Positions 33,500 to 45,302 of a DNA stretch of 64,000 nucleotides are shown here, one piece after another. The stretch comes from Hexactinellida sp. DTS-2022 (lineage: Eukaryota; Porifera; Hexactinellida), in NCBI GenBank assembly GCA_028753945.1, contig JAPNXP010000002.1:3038001-3102000 (forward strand), written 5' to 3'. The notes beneath the pieces are model-generated. The model was given only the letters and a program-made list of their open reading frames with translations. It searched no databases and was not told where the DNA came from. The stretch's first letter is position 1; each line of letters begins with the position of its first letter. The translations under genes and the position numbers were made by a program.

Positions 33500-33905
33500 A
33501 TCATTAAATAAATGCCGCTTAAAAACGTTTGCGTGTGTCCAACGATTACAAACAAAGGTGTAATTCAGCAAGAAAGCGACTCAAGAAAGAGAACGAAACC
33601 GTGAAGGAGAGAGTACTGCGCCTCGAAAGAATAAGGATATCTACCGCAACAATTATCCGTGTTACGCCAATACCAGTGATGTTTCCTGGGGGAACGCCGT
33701 TTCCCCGTAATTTTTGCTGGGGGAACGACGTTCTCCCATGAGAAAATTCTTGACCGGAGGGAACAGCGTTCCCTCCGGATAAGTTCACTCAGTTGTAGAA
33801 CTGTTTGTTTACGTGTTGATTGATGTCTTCTTTAATCAGACGTGACCCTCAATCACGGGCTCAACGAGGATTTGTTAATACTATACATAAAATTTATAAA
33901 TTTGC
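33500..33905 (+). repeat. Repeat R3, copy 1: peptide block plus three GC palindromes
   Basis: About 400 bp correspond in inverted orientation to 63,661-64,000. The order is an Arg/Glu-rich peptide frame, ACTGGTATTGGCGTAACAC-type linker, then three consecutive palindromic blocks. These are GGGGGAACGCCGTTTCCCC, GGGGGAACGACGTTCTCCC and GGAGGGAACAGCGTTCCCTC. CACTCAGTTGTAGAACTG and CACGGGCTCAACGAGGATTT follow. The first ~80 bp also resemble 5,410-5,490. The element class is not identified. Confidence 0.6.
33529..33741 (+). pseudogene. Arg/Glu-rich repeat peptide fragment (RKRLxxENET type)
   Basis: An open stretch gives NDYKQRCNSARKRLKKENET, then VKERVLRLERIRIS, before running into the palindromic, non-coding-looking part of the repeat. 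The motif RKRLxxENETxxExxLRL also occurs at 9,758-9,970 and, inverted, at 63,885-64,000. It is highly charged and predicted helical. No start codon or complete domain is present (the frame begins at a non-ATG), so it is treated as a fragment of a larger unidentified protein, possibly transposon-encoded. Confidence 0.4.
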
Positions 33906-34289
33906 AAATTTAAGCTGGATAATAATATTTGTGAATAGCGGACACTTCGTCGACAGACAATTCTTCGAATAAATTTCATCTAACGTACATTTCGTCCAAC
34001 GGACTTTGGATATAATGACATTTTTGTCAGTCATATATTAGCACCCTTAATTGTTTTGGTTTGTTCAATTTTGGGTTATACTTTCAAAGGTATTCGGACA
34101 CTGCATTGATTGACTTCACAGCTTAAACACATTTCCAAAAAATTTCAACAAGTCACTCCTGTAGTATTGAAAGTAAACAATGAATCGCTAAAAACTGTCT
34201 ATTCCCCTGATGCTAGTATATAGTACTATCTTTTATAGTATCTATCATTGCATTTATAATTACCTAATTCTCTAATAAAATTCTGTGTA
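33906..34289. other. No feature supported
   Basis: AT-rich sequence, nothing recognised. Confidence 0.5.
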
Positions 34290-34660
34290 GGAAAATTTCA
34301 ATTAACCGGAGACTGCCGGAGTGATTTTCAGGAAAATAGCATACCCTGTAGTTCTTTGTATTTAATATTTAGAACCTATTAATCTGAAATCCAACAAGAG
34401 GACAATAATATATCAGTATTCTAGAATTTTTGAAAAAATTTACTAGAGGATTTTGACAAAAAGTGATGACACATACTTTCTCTTTAACTGATATAACGCC
34501 GTTAACATGTGAGTAATCCTTTGTTTCCAAACTTGGACAATGACTACTATCTTATTAGTTATCAGATCTCAAAAATTGAACAAATCCGATTCAGTAAACG
34601 AAAGTTATATCATTTTAAAAAAATCGACAAATTTGATTTTGATGAATCATGGATTACGAC
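34290..34660 (-). repeat. Dispersed repeat R1, copy 2
   Basis: Inverted counterpart of 4,705-5,070. It begins at TTAACCGGAGACTGCCGG and ends near GATGAATCATGG, with collinear blocks CCCTGTAGTTCTTTGTATTT and TAACGCCGTTAACATGTGAG. Non-coding. Confidence 0.55.
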
Positions 34661-34663
34661 ATA

Positions 34664-34760
34664 GGCGTCGTTGCAGGGGGGGCGGGGGGTCCTGCCCACC
34701 CCGAAAAATGTCGGGGGGGCAGCATAGGTCTCGCCCCCCCCCAAATTTCGCATACTTGCC
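34664..34760. repeat. GC-rich hAT-like terminus, single end
   Basis: ATAGGCGTCGTTGCAGGGGG followed by GGCGGGGGGTCC and, later, CTCGCCCCCCCCCAAATTTC. The style is that of hAT ends in this window, but no partner end or duplication was found. Confidence 0.35.
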
Positions 34761-35290
34761 AACCTATTTGATTCATGTCTCTGTACAGGGCTCCAATTTT
34801 CCCCTGTACATTGGCCAAAATCCATGTACACCTCCCAAAAAAAAATTAAGTTCATGCTCAAAGTGGCAGGAAATGAGTGCAGCAAGAAGTTGACAGTGAT
34901 ATTTCTCGCTAGGAGGATAGCTCCCAGCCTAATCAGATTTGTACCAGGGATGGAAAAGAGAGAGCAGAAAATGACTTATATATTAAAAAAATCCATTCAA
35001 CATCTAGGGAAGCTATTTAATTAACAGAGGGAAGCTATCCAGTGCACTGTTGGATACAGCCCCAGAAAGTATCAATCTACATGTACAATTCTAACATTCA
35101 GTATTCTTATCAACAAGTTCGGTCTCTTTACTATCTGAAATTTCTGTAGTTAAGCACTGTGCTAATACAAACAGTTATATTGCACTTACTACTAATTATG
35201 TAATTACTAATGGGAATTTATACTTCTTCCTATTTGTATTTATTTGCAATCAGGCTTCATTATTCGAGCCTCAGTTGCTTTTGCAACGGA
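34761..35290. other. No feature supported
   Basis: AT-rich, no recognisable frame or repeat end. Confidence 0.5.
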
Positions 35291-35294
35291 TCAC

Positions 35295-35460
35295 TCAACC
35301 ACTACGAGGTTTAAGCCCACCATACACGATGCAACTTTTGCGCGCAACAAAGTTGAATGCAACAAGGTAACATACACGATGCAACAATGTTGCATGAGAC
35401 CCAATTTTCGTGCGACAAGTTACATGCAACATATATTTCGTGCAACATTGTAGCATGGAA
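35295..35460. repeat. ATGCAAC-rich repeat remnant
   Basis: Recurring CATACACGATGCAAC, AACATTGTTGCAT and CGTGCAAC units, including AACAATGTTGCATG, form imperfect inverted repeats. It starts with GCCCACCATACACGATGCAA, resembling a transposon terminus. The class is not resolved. Confidence 0.45.
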
Positions 35461-35811
35461 ATTACTCTATTACACGTGGTAAATATTATTTTAAATCAGT
35501 ACTATATGTATAACTATAATCCCAATGGATTTGTTATTTCCCAATTCATTATTGTGCACGTTGTCGTTTCCGCATTCAAATTATTATACTTCGCCGAAGG
35601 AAATTGCATTTGACCAGTCAACGCAAATTGAGATCTCATGGGTTAAGGCTTGGATCAAAATCGAGAGACGAAAAGTGCATTTCATCTATTGATGAGAGAA
35701 TTTTTTTAGTTTACACATTAAGTTATAGAAATTTCGTAAGGAGGGATCGTCTATCCATTGTTAATTAATTAATTAATAATTACCATTTTGGTATTCTTAG
35801 TTAGAACTGGA
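35461..35811. other. No feature supported
   Basis: AT-rich sequence leading into the satellite array, with a TTAATTAATTAATTAAT run at about 35,762. Confidence 0.5.
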
Positions 35812-36692
35812 GAACTCCACCTGGACTGTAGTTCCTGTTGATGTGTGGCACAATATTAAATATATGAAACAAATTTAAGTTAAACAAAAGTGTGTTAAGA
35901 CAAGCAATACCTAAGTGAACACTGCTCCTTCGCCTTGACGGTACTGCCTGTTGATGTGTGGCTCAATATTTAATATAAATAGTGAATTTTAGTTAAACCA
36001 AAGTGGGCAAAGGCAATCAATTTACTATGAGGACAGTCTGCTCCTCCGCCTGGACGGTACTGCCTGCTGATGTGTGGCTCAATATTAAATACAGTATATG
36101 AAACAAATTTAAGTTAAACCAAAGTGTGCTAAGACAAGCAATACCTAAGTGAACACTCTGCTCCTCCGACTGGACGGTACTGCCTGTTGATATGTGGCTC
36201 AATATTTAATATATATAGTGAATTTTAGTTAAACCAAAGTGGGCTAAGGCAATCAATATACTATGAGGACAGTCTGCTCCTCCGCCTGGACGGTAGTGCC
36301 TGTTGATGTGTGGCTCAATATTTAATAAATAAAACAAATTTTAGTTAAACCAAAGTGTGCTAAGACAAGCAATACACTAAGTGAACACTCTGCTCCTCCG
36401 CCTGGACGGTACTCCCTGTTGATGTGTGGCTCAATATTTAATAAATAAAACAAATTTTAGTTAAACCAAAGTGTGCTAAGACAAGCAATACACAAAGTGA
36501 ACACTCTGCTCCTCCGCCTGGACGGTACTCCCTGTTCATGTGTGGCTCAATATTTAATAAATAAAACAAATTCAAGTTAAACCAAAGTGTGCTAAGACAA
36601 GCAATACACTAAGTGAACACTCTGCTCCTCCGCCTGGACGGTAAAGCCTGTTGATGTGTGGCTCAATATTTAATAAATAAAACAAATTTAAC
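35812..36692 (-). repeat. Inverted left portion of the satellite
   Basis: Here the monomers read GAACACTCTGCTCCTCCGCC ... GTTGATGTGTGGCTCAATAT, the reverse complement of the main array. There are about eight units. The polarity flips at about 36,690. Confidence 0.9.
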
Positions 36693-36715
36693 TTAAATTT
36701 GTTTCATATATTTAA
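36670..36715. other. Head-to-head inversion junction in the satellite
   Basis: AAACAAATTTAACTTAAATTTGTTT is split here into AAACAAATTTAA and CTTAAATTTGTTT: opposite-polarity monomers meet in a near-palindrome. To the left all monomers are reversed, and to the right all are forward. Confidence 0.85.
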
Positions 36716-39062
36716 TATTGAGCCACACATCAATAGGAACTAGCTTCCAGGAGGAGGAGCAGAGTGTTCACTTAGTGTATTGCTTGTCTTAGCACACTTT
36801 GGTTTAACTAAAATTTAGTTTATTTATTTAATATGGAGCTACACATCAACAGGCAGTATCGTCCAGGTGGAGGAGCAGACTGTCCTCATAGTAAATTGAT
36901 TGCCTTAGCCCACTTTGGATTAACTAAAATTTAACATATATATTTAATATTGAGGCACACAACAACAGGCTGTACCGTCCAGGCGGATGAACAGAGTGTT
37001 CACTTAACTTAAATTTGTTGCATATAGTATTTAATATTGAGCCACACATCAACAGGAACTACAGTCCAGGCGGTGGAGCAGAGTGTTCACTTAGTGTATT
37101 GCTTGTCTTAGGACACTTTGGTTTAACTTAAATTTGTTTAATTTATTAATTATTGATCCACACATCAACAGGCACTACCTTCCAGGCGGAGGAGCAGAGT
37201 GTTCACTTAGTGTATTGCTTGTCTTGGCACACTTTGGTTTAACTTAAATTTGTTTTATTTATTAAATATTGAGCCACACATCAACAGCTTTACCGTCCAG
37301 GCAGAGGAGCAGAGTGTTCACTTAGTGTATTGCTTGTCTTAGGACACTTTGGTTTAACTTGAATTTGTTTATATATTTAATATTGAGCCAGACATCAACA
37401 GCTTTACCGTCCAGGCAGAGGAGCAGTGTTCACTTAGTGTATTGCTTGTCTTAGCAAACTTTGGTTTAACTTAAATTTGTTTTATTTAATAAATATTGAG
37501 CCACACATCAACAGGGAGTACCGTCTAGGCGGAGGAGCAGACTGTTCACTTAGTGTATTGCTTGTCTTAGCACACTTTGGTTTAACTTAAATTTGTTTTA
37601 TATATTAAATATTGAGCCACACATCAACAGGGAGTACCGTCCAGGCGGAGGAGCAGAGTGTTCACTTAGTGTATTGCTTGTCTTAGCACACTTTGGTTTA
37701 ACTAAAAAAAAATTTATTTATTTAATATTGAGCCACACATCAACATACACTACCCTCCAGGCGGAGGAGCAGAGTGTTCACTTAGTGTATTGCTTATCTT
37801 AGTTCACTTTGGTTTAACAAAAAATTTGTTTTATTGATTTAATATTGAGCCACACATCAACATACACTACCCTCCAGGCGGAGGAGCAGAGTGTTCACTT
37901 AGTGTATTGCTTATCTTAGTTCACTTTGGTTTAACAAAAAATTTGTTTTATTGATTTAATATTGAGCCACACATCAACAGGCTTTACCGTCCAGGCAGAG
38001 GAGCAGAGTGTTCACTTAGTGTATTGCTTGTCTTAGGACACTTTGGTTTAACTAAATTTTGTTTTATATATTAAATATTGAGCCACACATCAACAGGGAG
38101 TACCGTCCAGGCGGAGGAGCAGAGTGTTCACTTAGTGTATTGCTTGTCTTAGCACACTTTGGTTTAACTAAAAAAAAATTTATTTATTTAATATTGAGCC
38201 ACACATCAACATACACTACCCTCCAGGCGGAGGAGCAGAGTGTTCACTTAGTGTATTGCTTATCTTAGTTCACTTTGGTTTAACAAAAAATTTGTTTTAT
38301 TGATTTAATATTGAGCCACACATCAACAGGCTTTACCGTCCAGGCAGAGGAGCAGAGTGTTCACTTAGTGTATTGCTTGTCTTAGGACACTTTGGTTTAA
38401 CTAAAATTTGTTATATTTATTAAATATTGAGGCACACATCAACAGGCAGCACCGTCCAGGCGGAGGAGCAGACTGTCCTCATAGTAAATTTATTTCCTTA
38501 GCCCTCTTTGGTTTAACTAAAATTTGTTTCATATATTTAAAATTGAGCCACACATCAATAGGAACTAGCTTCCAGGAGGAGGAGCAGAGTGTTCACTTAG
38601 TGTATTGCTTGTCTTAGGACACTTTGGTTTAACTAAATTAGTTTTATTTATTAAATATTGAGCCACACATCAACAGGAAGTATCGTCCAGGTGGAGGAGC
38701 AGAGTGTTCACTTAGTGTATTGCTTGTCTTAGCACACTTTGGTTTAACTTAAATTTGTTTTATTTATTTAATATTGAGCCAACGTCAACATACACTACCC
38801 TCCAGGCGGAGGAGCAGAGTGTTCACTTAGTGTATTGCTTGTCTTAGTAAACTTTGGTTTAACTTAAATTTGTTTTATTTATTTAATATTGAGCCACACA
38901 TCAATAGGAACTAGCTTCCAGTAGGAGGAGCAGAGTGTTCACTTAGTGTATTGCTTGTCTTAGCACACTTTGGTTTAACTAAAATTGAGTTTATTTATTT
39001 AATATTGAGCCACACATCAACAGGCTTTACCGTCCAGGCGGAGGAGCAGTGTTCACTTAGTG

Positions 39063-40043
39063 CAGTGTTTCTCAACGTGGGCAATATCGCCCCCTAGGGG
39101 GCGATACGAGAGACGAGGGGGCGATAAAATGGTTAGGGGCGATTGGGGGGCGACAAGACTGTAAGGGGGCGGTAGGGGGGCGATTTGATTCACTTTAGCT
39201 AGAATCTAGAAATTTACATGTTCATCATTTCGGCTATTCTTGACCTAATTCAATCCCGATCTGAAAAATCTTGCACTGGGCACAATCAAGGGCCTCGATA
39301 CTGGGGGATCCTCGACTCCCCGAAATCAATACATTCGTTCGAGAGCCTCATTTCTCTCCCACAATATTTTGTGAACCTCATGTATTTATTTCCCCTGAAA
39401 TTAATTATAAATTGTTGTCTTAAAATTATTTAGTTATACTCAATGCTATTTGATTTCTTCTTCTCTCCTAAATTTTTTCTCGCTCGCTGCGCTCGCTCGT
39501 TTGTAAATCCAGGTATTCTTAGATAAAGAGGAAATCATTTAGTAATTTTACACAAATAAAAATACCTGTGCTTCGCCCCCCGACCCAATCTGATTTTTAA
39601 ATCCACGTTCCTGGGAACCATGCCCAACTTTCACACTAAAAATGGTTTTCAAATGTAAATATAAAGATAACACCGTATTTCCCCGAATAAGCGCCTCGGT
39701 GCTCATTGATTTAATGGTCAAAGTTTGCACTCATTTTTTTTTGAAATTTCCATAAAATAATATTAAGATGCATTCTAATGGTACCCAGCGAGATTAAACA
39801 TCCATATATTGCCTAAATCACAACAATTCCATTGCAGTTATCATTTATTGGGAATAAATTTACAGATACAATTTTTATTGAGCCGGCGCTTTTTTAAGCC
39901 CAGGCGGTTTTCGAGGAAATACGGTTTATAGAATATCTGTCTTAGTTGCTTGGTTCTTTTTTATGTTCAAATTGGAGGGGGGCGATAAGGACTGGCATTA
40001 TCCGCTAAGGGGGCGATCGACTGAAAAAGGTTGAGAAACACTG
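39063..40043. mobile_element. Non-autonomous hAT element, satellite copy A
   Basis: CAGTGTTTCTCAACGTGGGC ... TTGAGAAACACTG, 981 bp, flanked by ACTTAGTG (39,055-39,062 and 40,044-40,051). It is the same family as 11,532-13,402 and includes the CCGTATTTCC passenger MITE (39,673-39,924). The short frames in it are not conserved beyond the duplicated copies. Confidence 0.9.
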
Positions 40044-40566
40044 ACTTAGTGTATTGCTTGTCTTAGGACACTTTGGTTTAACTTAAATTTGTTTTATTTA
40101 TTTAATATTGAGCCACACATCAACAGCTTTACCGTCCAGGCAGTGGAGCAGAGTGTTCACTTAGTGTATTGCTTGTCTTAGGACACTTTGGTTTAACTAA
40201 ATTAGTTATATTTATTAAATATTGAGCCACACATCAACAGGCAGTACCGTCCAGGCGGAGGAGCAGAGTGTTCACTTAGTGTATTGCTTGTCTTAGTTCA
40301 CTTTGTTTAACTTAAAAATGTTTTATTTATTAAATATTGATCCACACATCAACAGGCACTACCCTCCAGGCGGAGGAGCAGAGTGTTCACTTAGTGTATT
40401 GCTTGTCTTAGTTCACTTTGGTTTAACTTAAATTTGTTTCATATATTTAATATTGAGCCACACATCAATAGTAACTAGCTTCCAGGAGGAGGAGCAGAGT
40501 GTTCACTAAGTGTATTGCTTGTCTTAGCACACTTTGGTTTAACTAAAATTGAGTTTATTTATTTAA

Positions 40567-41285
40567 GGTTAAATTACCCCACGTGAATGAAAGTTCTTGT
40601 ATTAATCTGTAATTGTGAGAAATATATACCTATCCGATACAAATCAATAAACCAAAAAGAAAATGTCCCTATCTATTACACTTTTTATTTTTTGTCGGTT
40701 TCAAAATTTGGCTAATACAAATCTCCCATAGGGCGATTTCCAAAAGTGGTGGTAGATATTATGCGGTAATTTGGCAATGCGGCCATCAATGTTTGCTTTC
40801 AGAATCAATATTTAAAGATTATAAGCGTACGGAGTAGGTAGACGGTTTACATCTTTGAATTATGACTTGGAATTTTTTTATCAAGCATTTTATCAAATTT
40901 CGCATGAAAAGATGACCTTTTTATTCATTTTTTGGTTCCAAAAGTTCGCAATATTTTTTATTTAGATCTTATCAAAATTCTAAACCACTCACCAACCGCC
41001 CATAACGATGATCTATCTGATAGATCACACAGTGCAGGTCTTTAGCAAATAATGATCTTGCAAACCACACACTTATCAGGTGGAGTCTGAAAAAATCCCC
41101 CTATGGGACTTTTGTATTAGCATAATACTGCAAGCCCAATAATTTCGAATTTATGGAAGATAATTAGATTTCGTTTTCAGTTTCGATATAGCTATAATGT
41201 CTTCCATCATATATGTGAAATTCAAACTCCCACCTTCAAAACTAAATTCATGTGTTTTTTTGGGTGAATCTGCCGTAATTTAACC
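40567..41285 (+). mobile_element. TTAA MITE, GGTTAAATTAC family, copy 4
   Basis: TTAA|GGTTAAATTACCCCACGTGA ... CTGCCGTAATTTAACC|TTAA, 719 bp, inserted at the ATTTAATATT site of a monomer. Uninterrupted monomers read TTTATTTAATATTGAG, which proves the TTAA duplication. Confidence 0.95.
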
Positions 41286-41385
41286 TTAATATTGAGCCAC
41301 ACATCATCAGGCTTTACAGTCCAGGCGGAGGAGCAGAGTGTTCACTTAGTGTATTGCTTGTCTTAGTTCACTTTGTTTAACTTAA

Positions 41386-44153
41386 GGTTAAATTACCCCA
41401 CGTTAATGAAAGTTCTTGTATTAAGGGTGCTCTGTACTGATATTTTGACACCCGACGACCTAATGTTTTTATTGCGTTTTTGGATAGTACTAATATATCT
41501 AAGATATCCCTGAAAATATTAGAGTTCTACTATGTATATATCCTTAGTTATGAACTAGACAATGTCAATATAGGCCTAATCCATACTAGCCAAATATTTA
41601 AAAAAATTTTTTATGTTAGTTTTTAGCGCGAAACATGTCAATTATAAAATATACCTGAGTCAATACTCAATGTTTTAAATCGAACCGAATTAAGCTTTTT
41701 CTTTAATCTACTCTATGTTATTGTCATTTTTGTGAAATTGGTCAAAAAAAACCCACTATTTTTCATTAAAAGTATACTAATTCAATTTTTTTGTGTAATA
41801 TTGCCAAAACTGCCCGCTTTTAAAACATGCGCCTACATATACTGAGCATTTTAAAAAAAAGTTTGACTTTCTAGAATAAAAATTCTCTTTTTTACATCCA
41901 TATGCCCAAATGGTCTTTTTTTACACCTTCATAATTAGCATTTAATTAATTTGTGTCGAAGTGGCTGAGTCCAGAATATGAAAGTGCGAGGAAAAGGAGT
42001 TCCTAAACTGCATAAAATAGATAATGTCATTTGAAATTGAATTAGACTATTTTTAGCAATTTAGAGCTAAGCTCTATCTCATTTGGATCAGAAGTTGGAT
42101 TTTTGTCAGCTTTTTAACATATTGCCACTTTGACACCACCATATTTGGGCATTTGAAATCAGAACACATCATTCGAATTATAATATAATTCCAAAAGTTT
42201 ATCCAATGAGTAAGAAATAGAATCATGATGTGACTAGAATTTTAGAGCTAGTCTCTGCTGTCCAGAGATCAAGAGTTACAAAATTTGCTTCGTCATCAAA
42301 ATTGGGCACATCAAATTACCATATATGGTCATGTTAAAAAGTGTGACACCTAGAGTCCTAAAATGTATTATAAACGTATAGCAAGTCAGGTATTTACAGT
42401 ATTTTCTAATGCCTATGATCATTTTATCTCAAAGCGTTTCTGAAATATCAACAGGTGTGAAATGTCAGATTTTTTGCCCCCTTCTGTGGCCCAAAAGTCC
42501 ATAACTTATCGAATAATGATTGGATCGTGTTGTGTAACGTCTCATTTTGTGCGCAAATGCTATTTCCATATTTGTATTACCAAATTGGTGTTTTATATAA
42601 TACATTATTGTATATTTGAGGGCCTTGAGGTGTGAAAATATGACAAAACAGACAAAACCATAGTCATAAATTGGTCATAACTCATGATATATTATTGTAA
42701 AAGTGTTGAAAACAAATGCAACGCATAGATAAGAAGCTGGCGCATTTTTATGAAGAATAACAGAATTATTCTGCTGTCCAATCTCCCACAGTAATATATG
42801 ATCACCGGGTACTTGCATACCCTTCATATTCTTTTATGCCCCTAATTTCCTAATTTTTGACATATTCCTGAACTTTTTGACGTGAACCTGTATATTTTGA
42901 CCTGTAGATTCCGAAATTTTTAATTTTGGGAACAATATATGGCAGTGTAGAATTTTATCACCTCTTTTGATGTTGAAATTCGGAAAAATTCGTGGGCCGC
43001 AGCCTTAGAATGCTTATAAAACCAAAAATAATAATCAGAAAGTCAAAAAATTTCTCTGGGGTAACACATGATACATCCTCAGACCCTTGAACTAGATTTG
43101 AAAAATTTTTCTTCTAACATTTTATAACTATAGTTTAGTGCACGACTGCGTTTTATGATTATTTTGAAAAAATGCCCTTTAGCATCGTTTCTTCTGCAAA
43201 AATAAATAAAATAAAAATTATTACTGAGAGGAAATAGTCTCATAATAATATGTTCAAAAATTCAAAAAGATTCAACAATTTTTGAAAAAATGTCATGCCC
43301 ATATAAGGAAGTCGACGTCTTATTTTATTAAAAAACACCATCTTGATTGAAAATTAAGAAAAAAAAAATCATAGAAGTCAATCTCTATCTCATCTAGAGT
43401 ATTCCTAGTAGTAAATTATGCAATTCTGAGATTCACCGTGAACGCCCGAATATCAATACAGATTACCCTTAATCTGTAATTGAGAGAAATAGATACCTAT
43501 ACGATACAAAGCAATAAAACAAAAAGAAAATGTCCCTATCTATTATACTTTTTATTTTTTGTCGGTTTCAAAATTTGGCTAATACAAATCTCCCATTGGG
43601 CGAATTCAAAAAGTGTTGGTCGATATTATGGGGTAATTTGGCAATGCGGCCATCAATGTTTGTTATCAGAATCAATATTTAAAGATTATAAGCGTACGTA
43701 GTTGGTAGACGGTTTAGATTTTTGAATTATAACTTGTAATTATTTTTTTCAAACATTTTCTCAAATTTCTCATAAAATGATGACCTTTTTATCCATTTTT
43801 TGGTTTCAAAAGGTCGCAATATTTTTTATATACATTTTATCAAAATTCTAAACCACTCACCAACCGCCCATAACGATGATCTCTATGTTAGATCACACAA
43901 AATATGTCTTTAGATAATATTGATCTTGCAAACCACACACTTATCTGGTTGAGTCTGAAGAAATCCCCCTATGGGACTTTTGTATTACAATAAAACTGCA
44001 TGCCCCATAAAATAAAATTTATAAAATATAATCAGATTTCGTTTTCAGTTTCGATATAGCTATAGTGTCTTCTATCATATATGTGAGAATCAAACACCTA
44101 ACTTCAAAACGAAATCTATGTGTTTTTTTGCATGAATCTGCCGTAATTTAACC
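41386..44153 (+). mobile_element. TTAA MITE, GGTTAAATTAC family, copy 5, split by a 2-kb element
   Basis: TTAA|GGTTAAATTACCCCACGTTA ... CTGCCGTAATTTAACC|TTAA in a satellite CTTAAAAATG site. It is interrupted at its TATTAATCTG site by the element 41,425-43,468. The uninterrupted duplicate is at 56,031-56,750. Confidence 0.9.
41425..43468 (+). mobile_element. 2-kb TTAA transposon, copy 1
   Basis: TTAA|GGGTGCTCTGTACTGATATT ... AATATCAATACAGATTACCC|TTAA, 2,044 bp with imperfect 20-bp inverted ends. The left subterminal region has TTTTGACACCCGACGACC, as in 25,823-26,673. The interior has two modules with TTAGAGCTAAGCTCTA / ATATTTGGGCAT and CCATATATGGTCATG / CGTCATCAAAATTGGGCACA (42,060-42,350). 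No transposase frame is present. The empty site is in the 56,031 MITE. Confidence 0.85.
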
Positions 44154-44309
44154 TTAAAAATGTTTTATTTATTAAATATTGATCCACACATCAACAGGCA
44201 CTACCCTCCAGGCGGAGGAGCGGAGTGTTCACTTAGTGTATTGCTTGTCTTAGCAAACTTTGGTTTAACTAAATTTGTTTTATTTATTTAATATTGAGCC
44301 AACGTCAAC

Positions 44310-45298
44310 AGGCAGCACCGTCCAGGCGGAGGAGCAGACTGTCCTCATAGTAAATTTATTTCCTTAGCCCTCTTTGGTTTAACTAAAATTTGTTTCATAT
44401 ATTTAAAATTGAGCCACACATCAATAGGAACTAGCTTCCAGGAGGAGGAGCAGAGTGTTCACTTAGTGTATTGCTTGTCTTAGGACACTTTGGTTTAACT
44501 AAATTAGTTTTATTTATTAAATATTGAGCCACACATCAACAGGAAGTATCGTCCAGGTGGAGGAGCAGAGTGTTCACTTAGTGTATTGCTTGTCTTAGCA
44601 CACTTTGGTTTAACTTAAATTTGTTTTATTTATTTAATATTGAGCCAACGTCAACATACACTACCCTCCAGGCGGAGGAGCAGAGTGTTCACTTAGTGTA
44701 TTGCTTGTCTTAGCAAACTTTGGTTTAACTTAAATTTGTTTTATTTATTTAATATTGAGCCAACGTCAACATACACTACCCTCCAAGCGGAGGAGCAGAG
44801 TGTTCAGTTAGTGTATTGCTTGTCTTAGTTCACTTTGGTTTAACTTAAATTTGTTTCATATATTTAATATTGAGCCACACATCAATAGGAACTAGCTTCC
44901 AGTAGGAGGAGCAGAGTGTTCACTTAGTGTATTGCTTGTCTTAGCACACTTTGGTTTAACTAAAATTGAGTTTATTTATTTAATATTGAGCCACACATCA
45001 ACAGGCTTTACCGTCCAGGCGGACGAGCAGAGTGTTCACTTAGTGTATTGCTTGTCTTTGTTCACTTTGTTTAACTTAAAAATGTTTTATTTATTAAATA
45101 TTGATCCACACATCAACAGGCACTACCCTCCAGGCGGAGGAGCAGAGTGTTCACTTAGTGTATTGCTTGTCTTAGGACACTTTGGTTTAACTTAAATTTG
45201 TTTATATATTTAATATTGAGCCAGACATCAACAGCTTTACCGTCCAGGCAGAGGAGCACTGTTCACTTAGTGTATTGCTTGTCTTAGCAAACTTTGGT
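44310..45298 (+). repeat. Satellite between blocks A and the second 2-kb element
   Basis: About eight forward monomers. The stretch from ~44,315 to 44,640 repeats 38,440-38,770 and 47,860-48,190, showing local reshuffling of monomer groups. Confidence 0.75.
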
Positions 45299-45302
45299 TT
45301 AA

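Larger units (their letters stand above)
37478..44309 (+). repeat. Satellite block A (large duplicated unit)
   Basis: Collinear with block C at offset 14,644-14,645 up to 41,420 and 12,597 after the element inserted at 41,425. It contains the hAT copy and two MITEs. It also holds a local 466-bp (four-monomer) duplication: 37,593-38,058 and 38,059-38,524 are near-identical. Confidence 0.85.
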
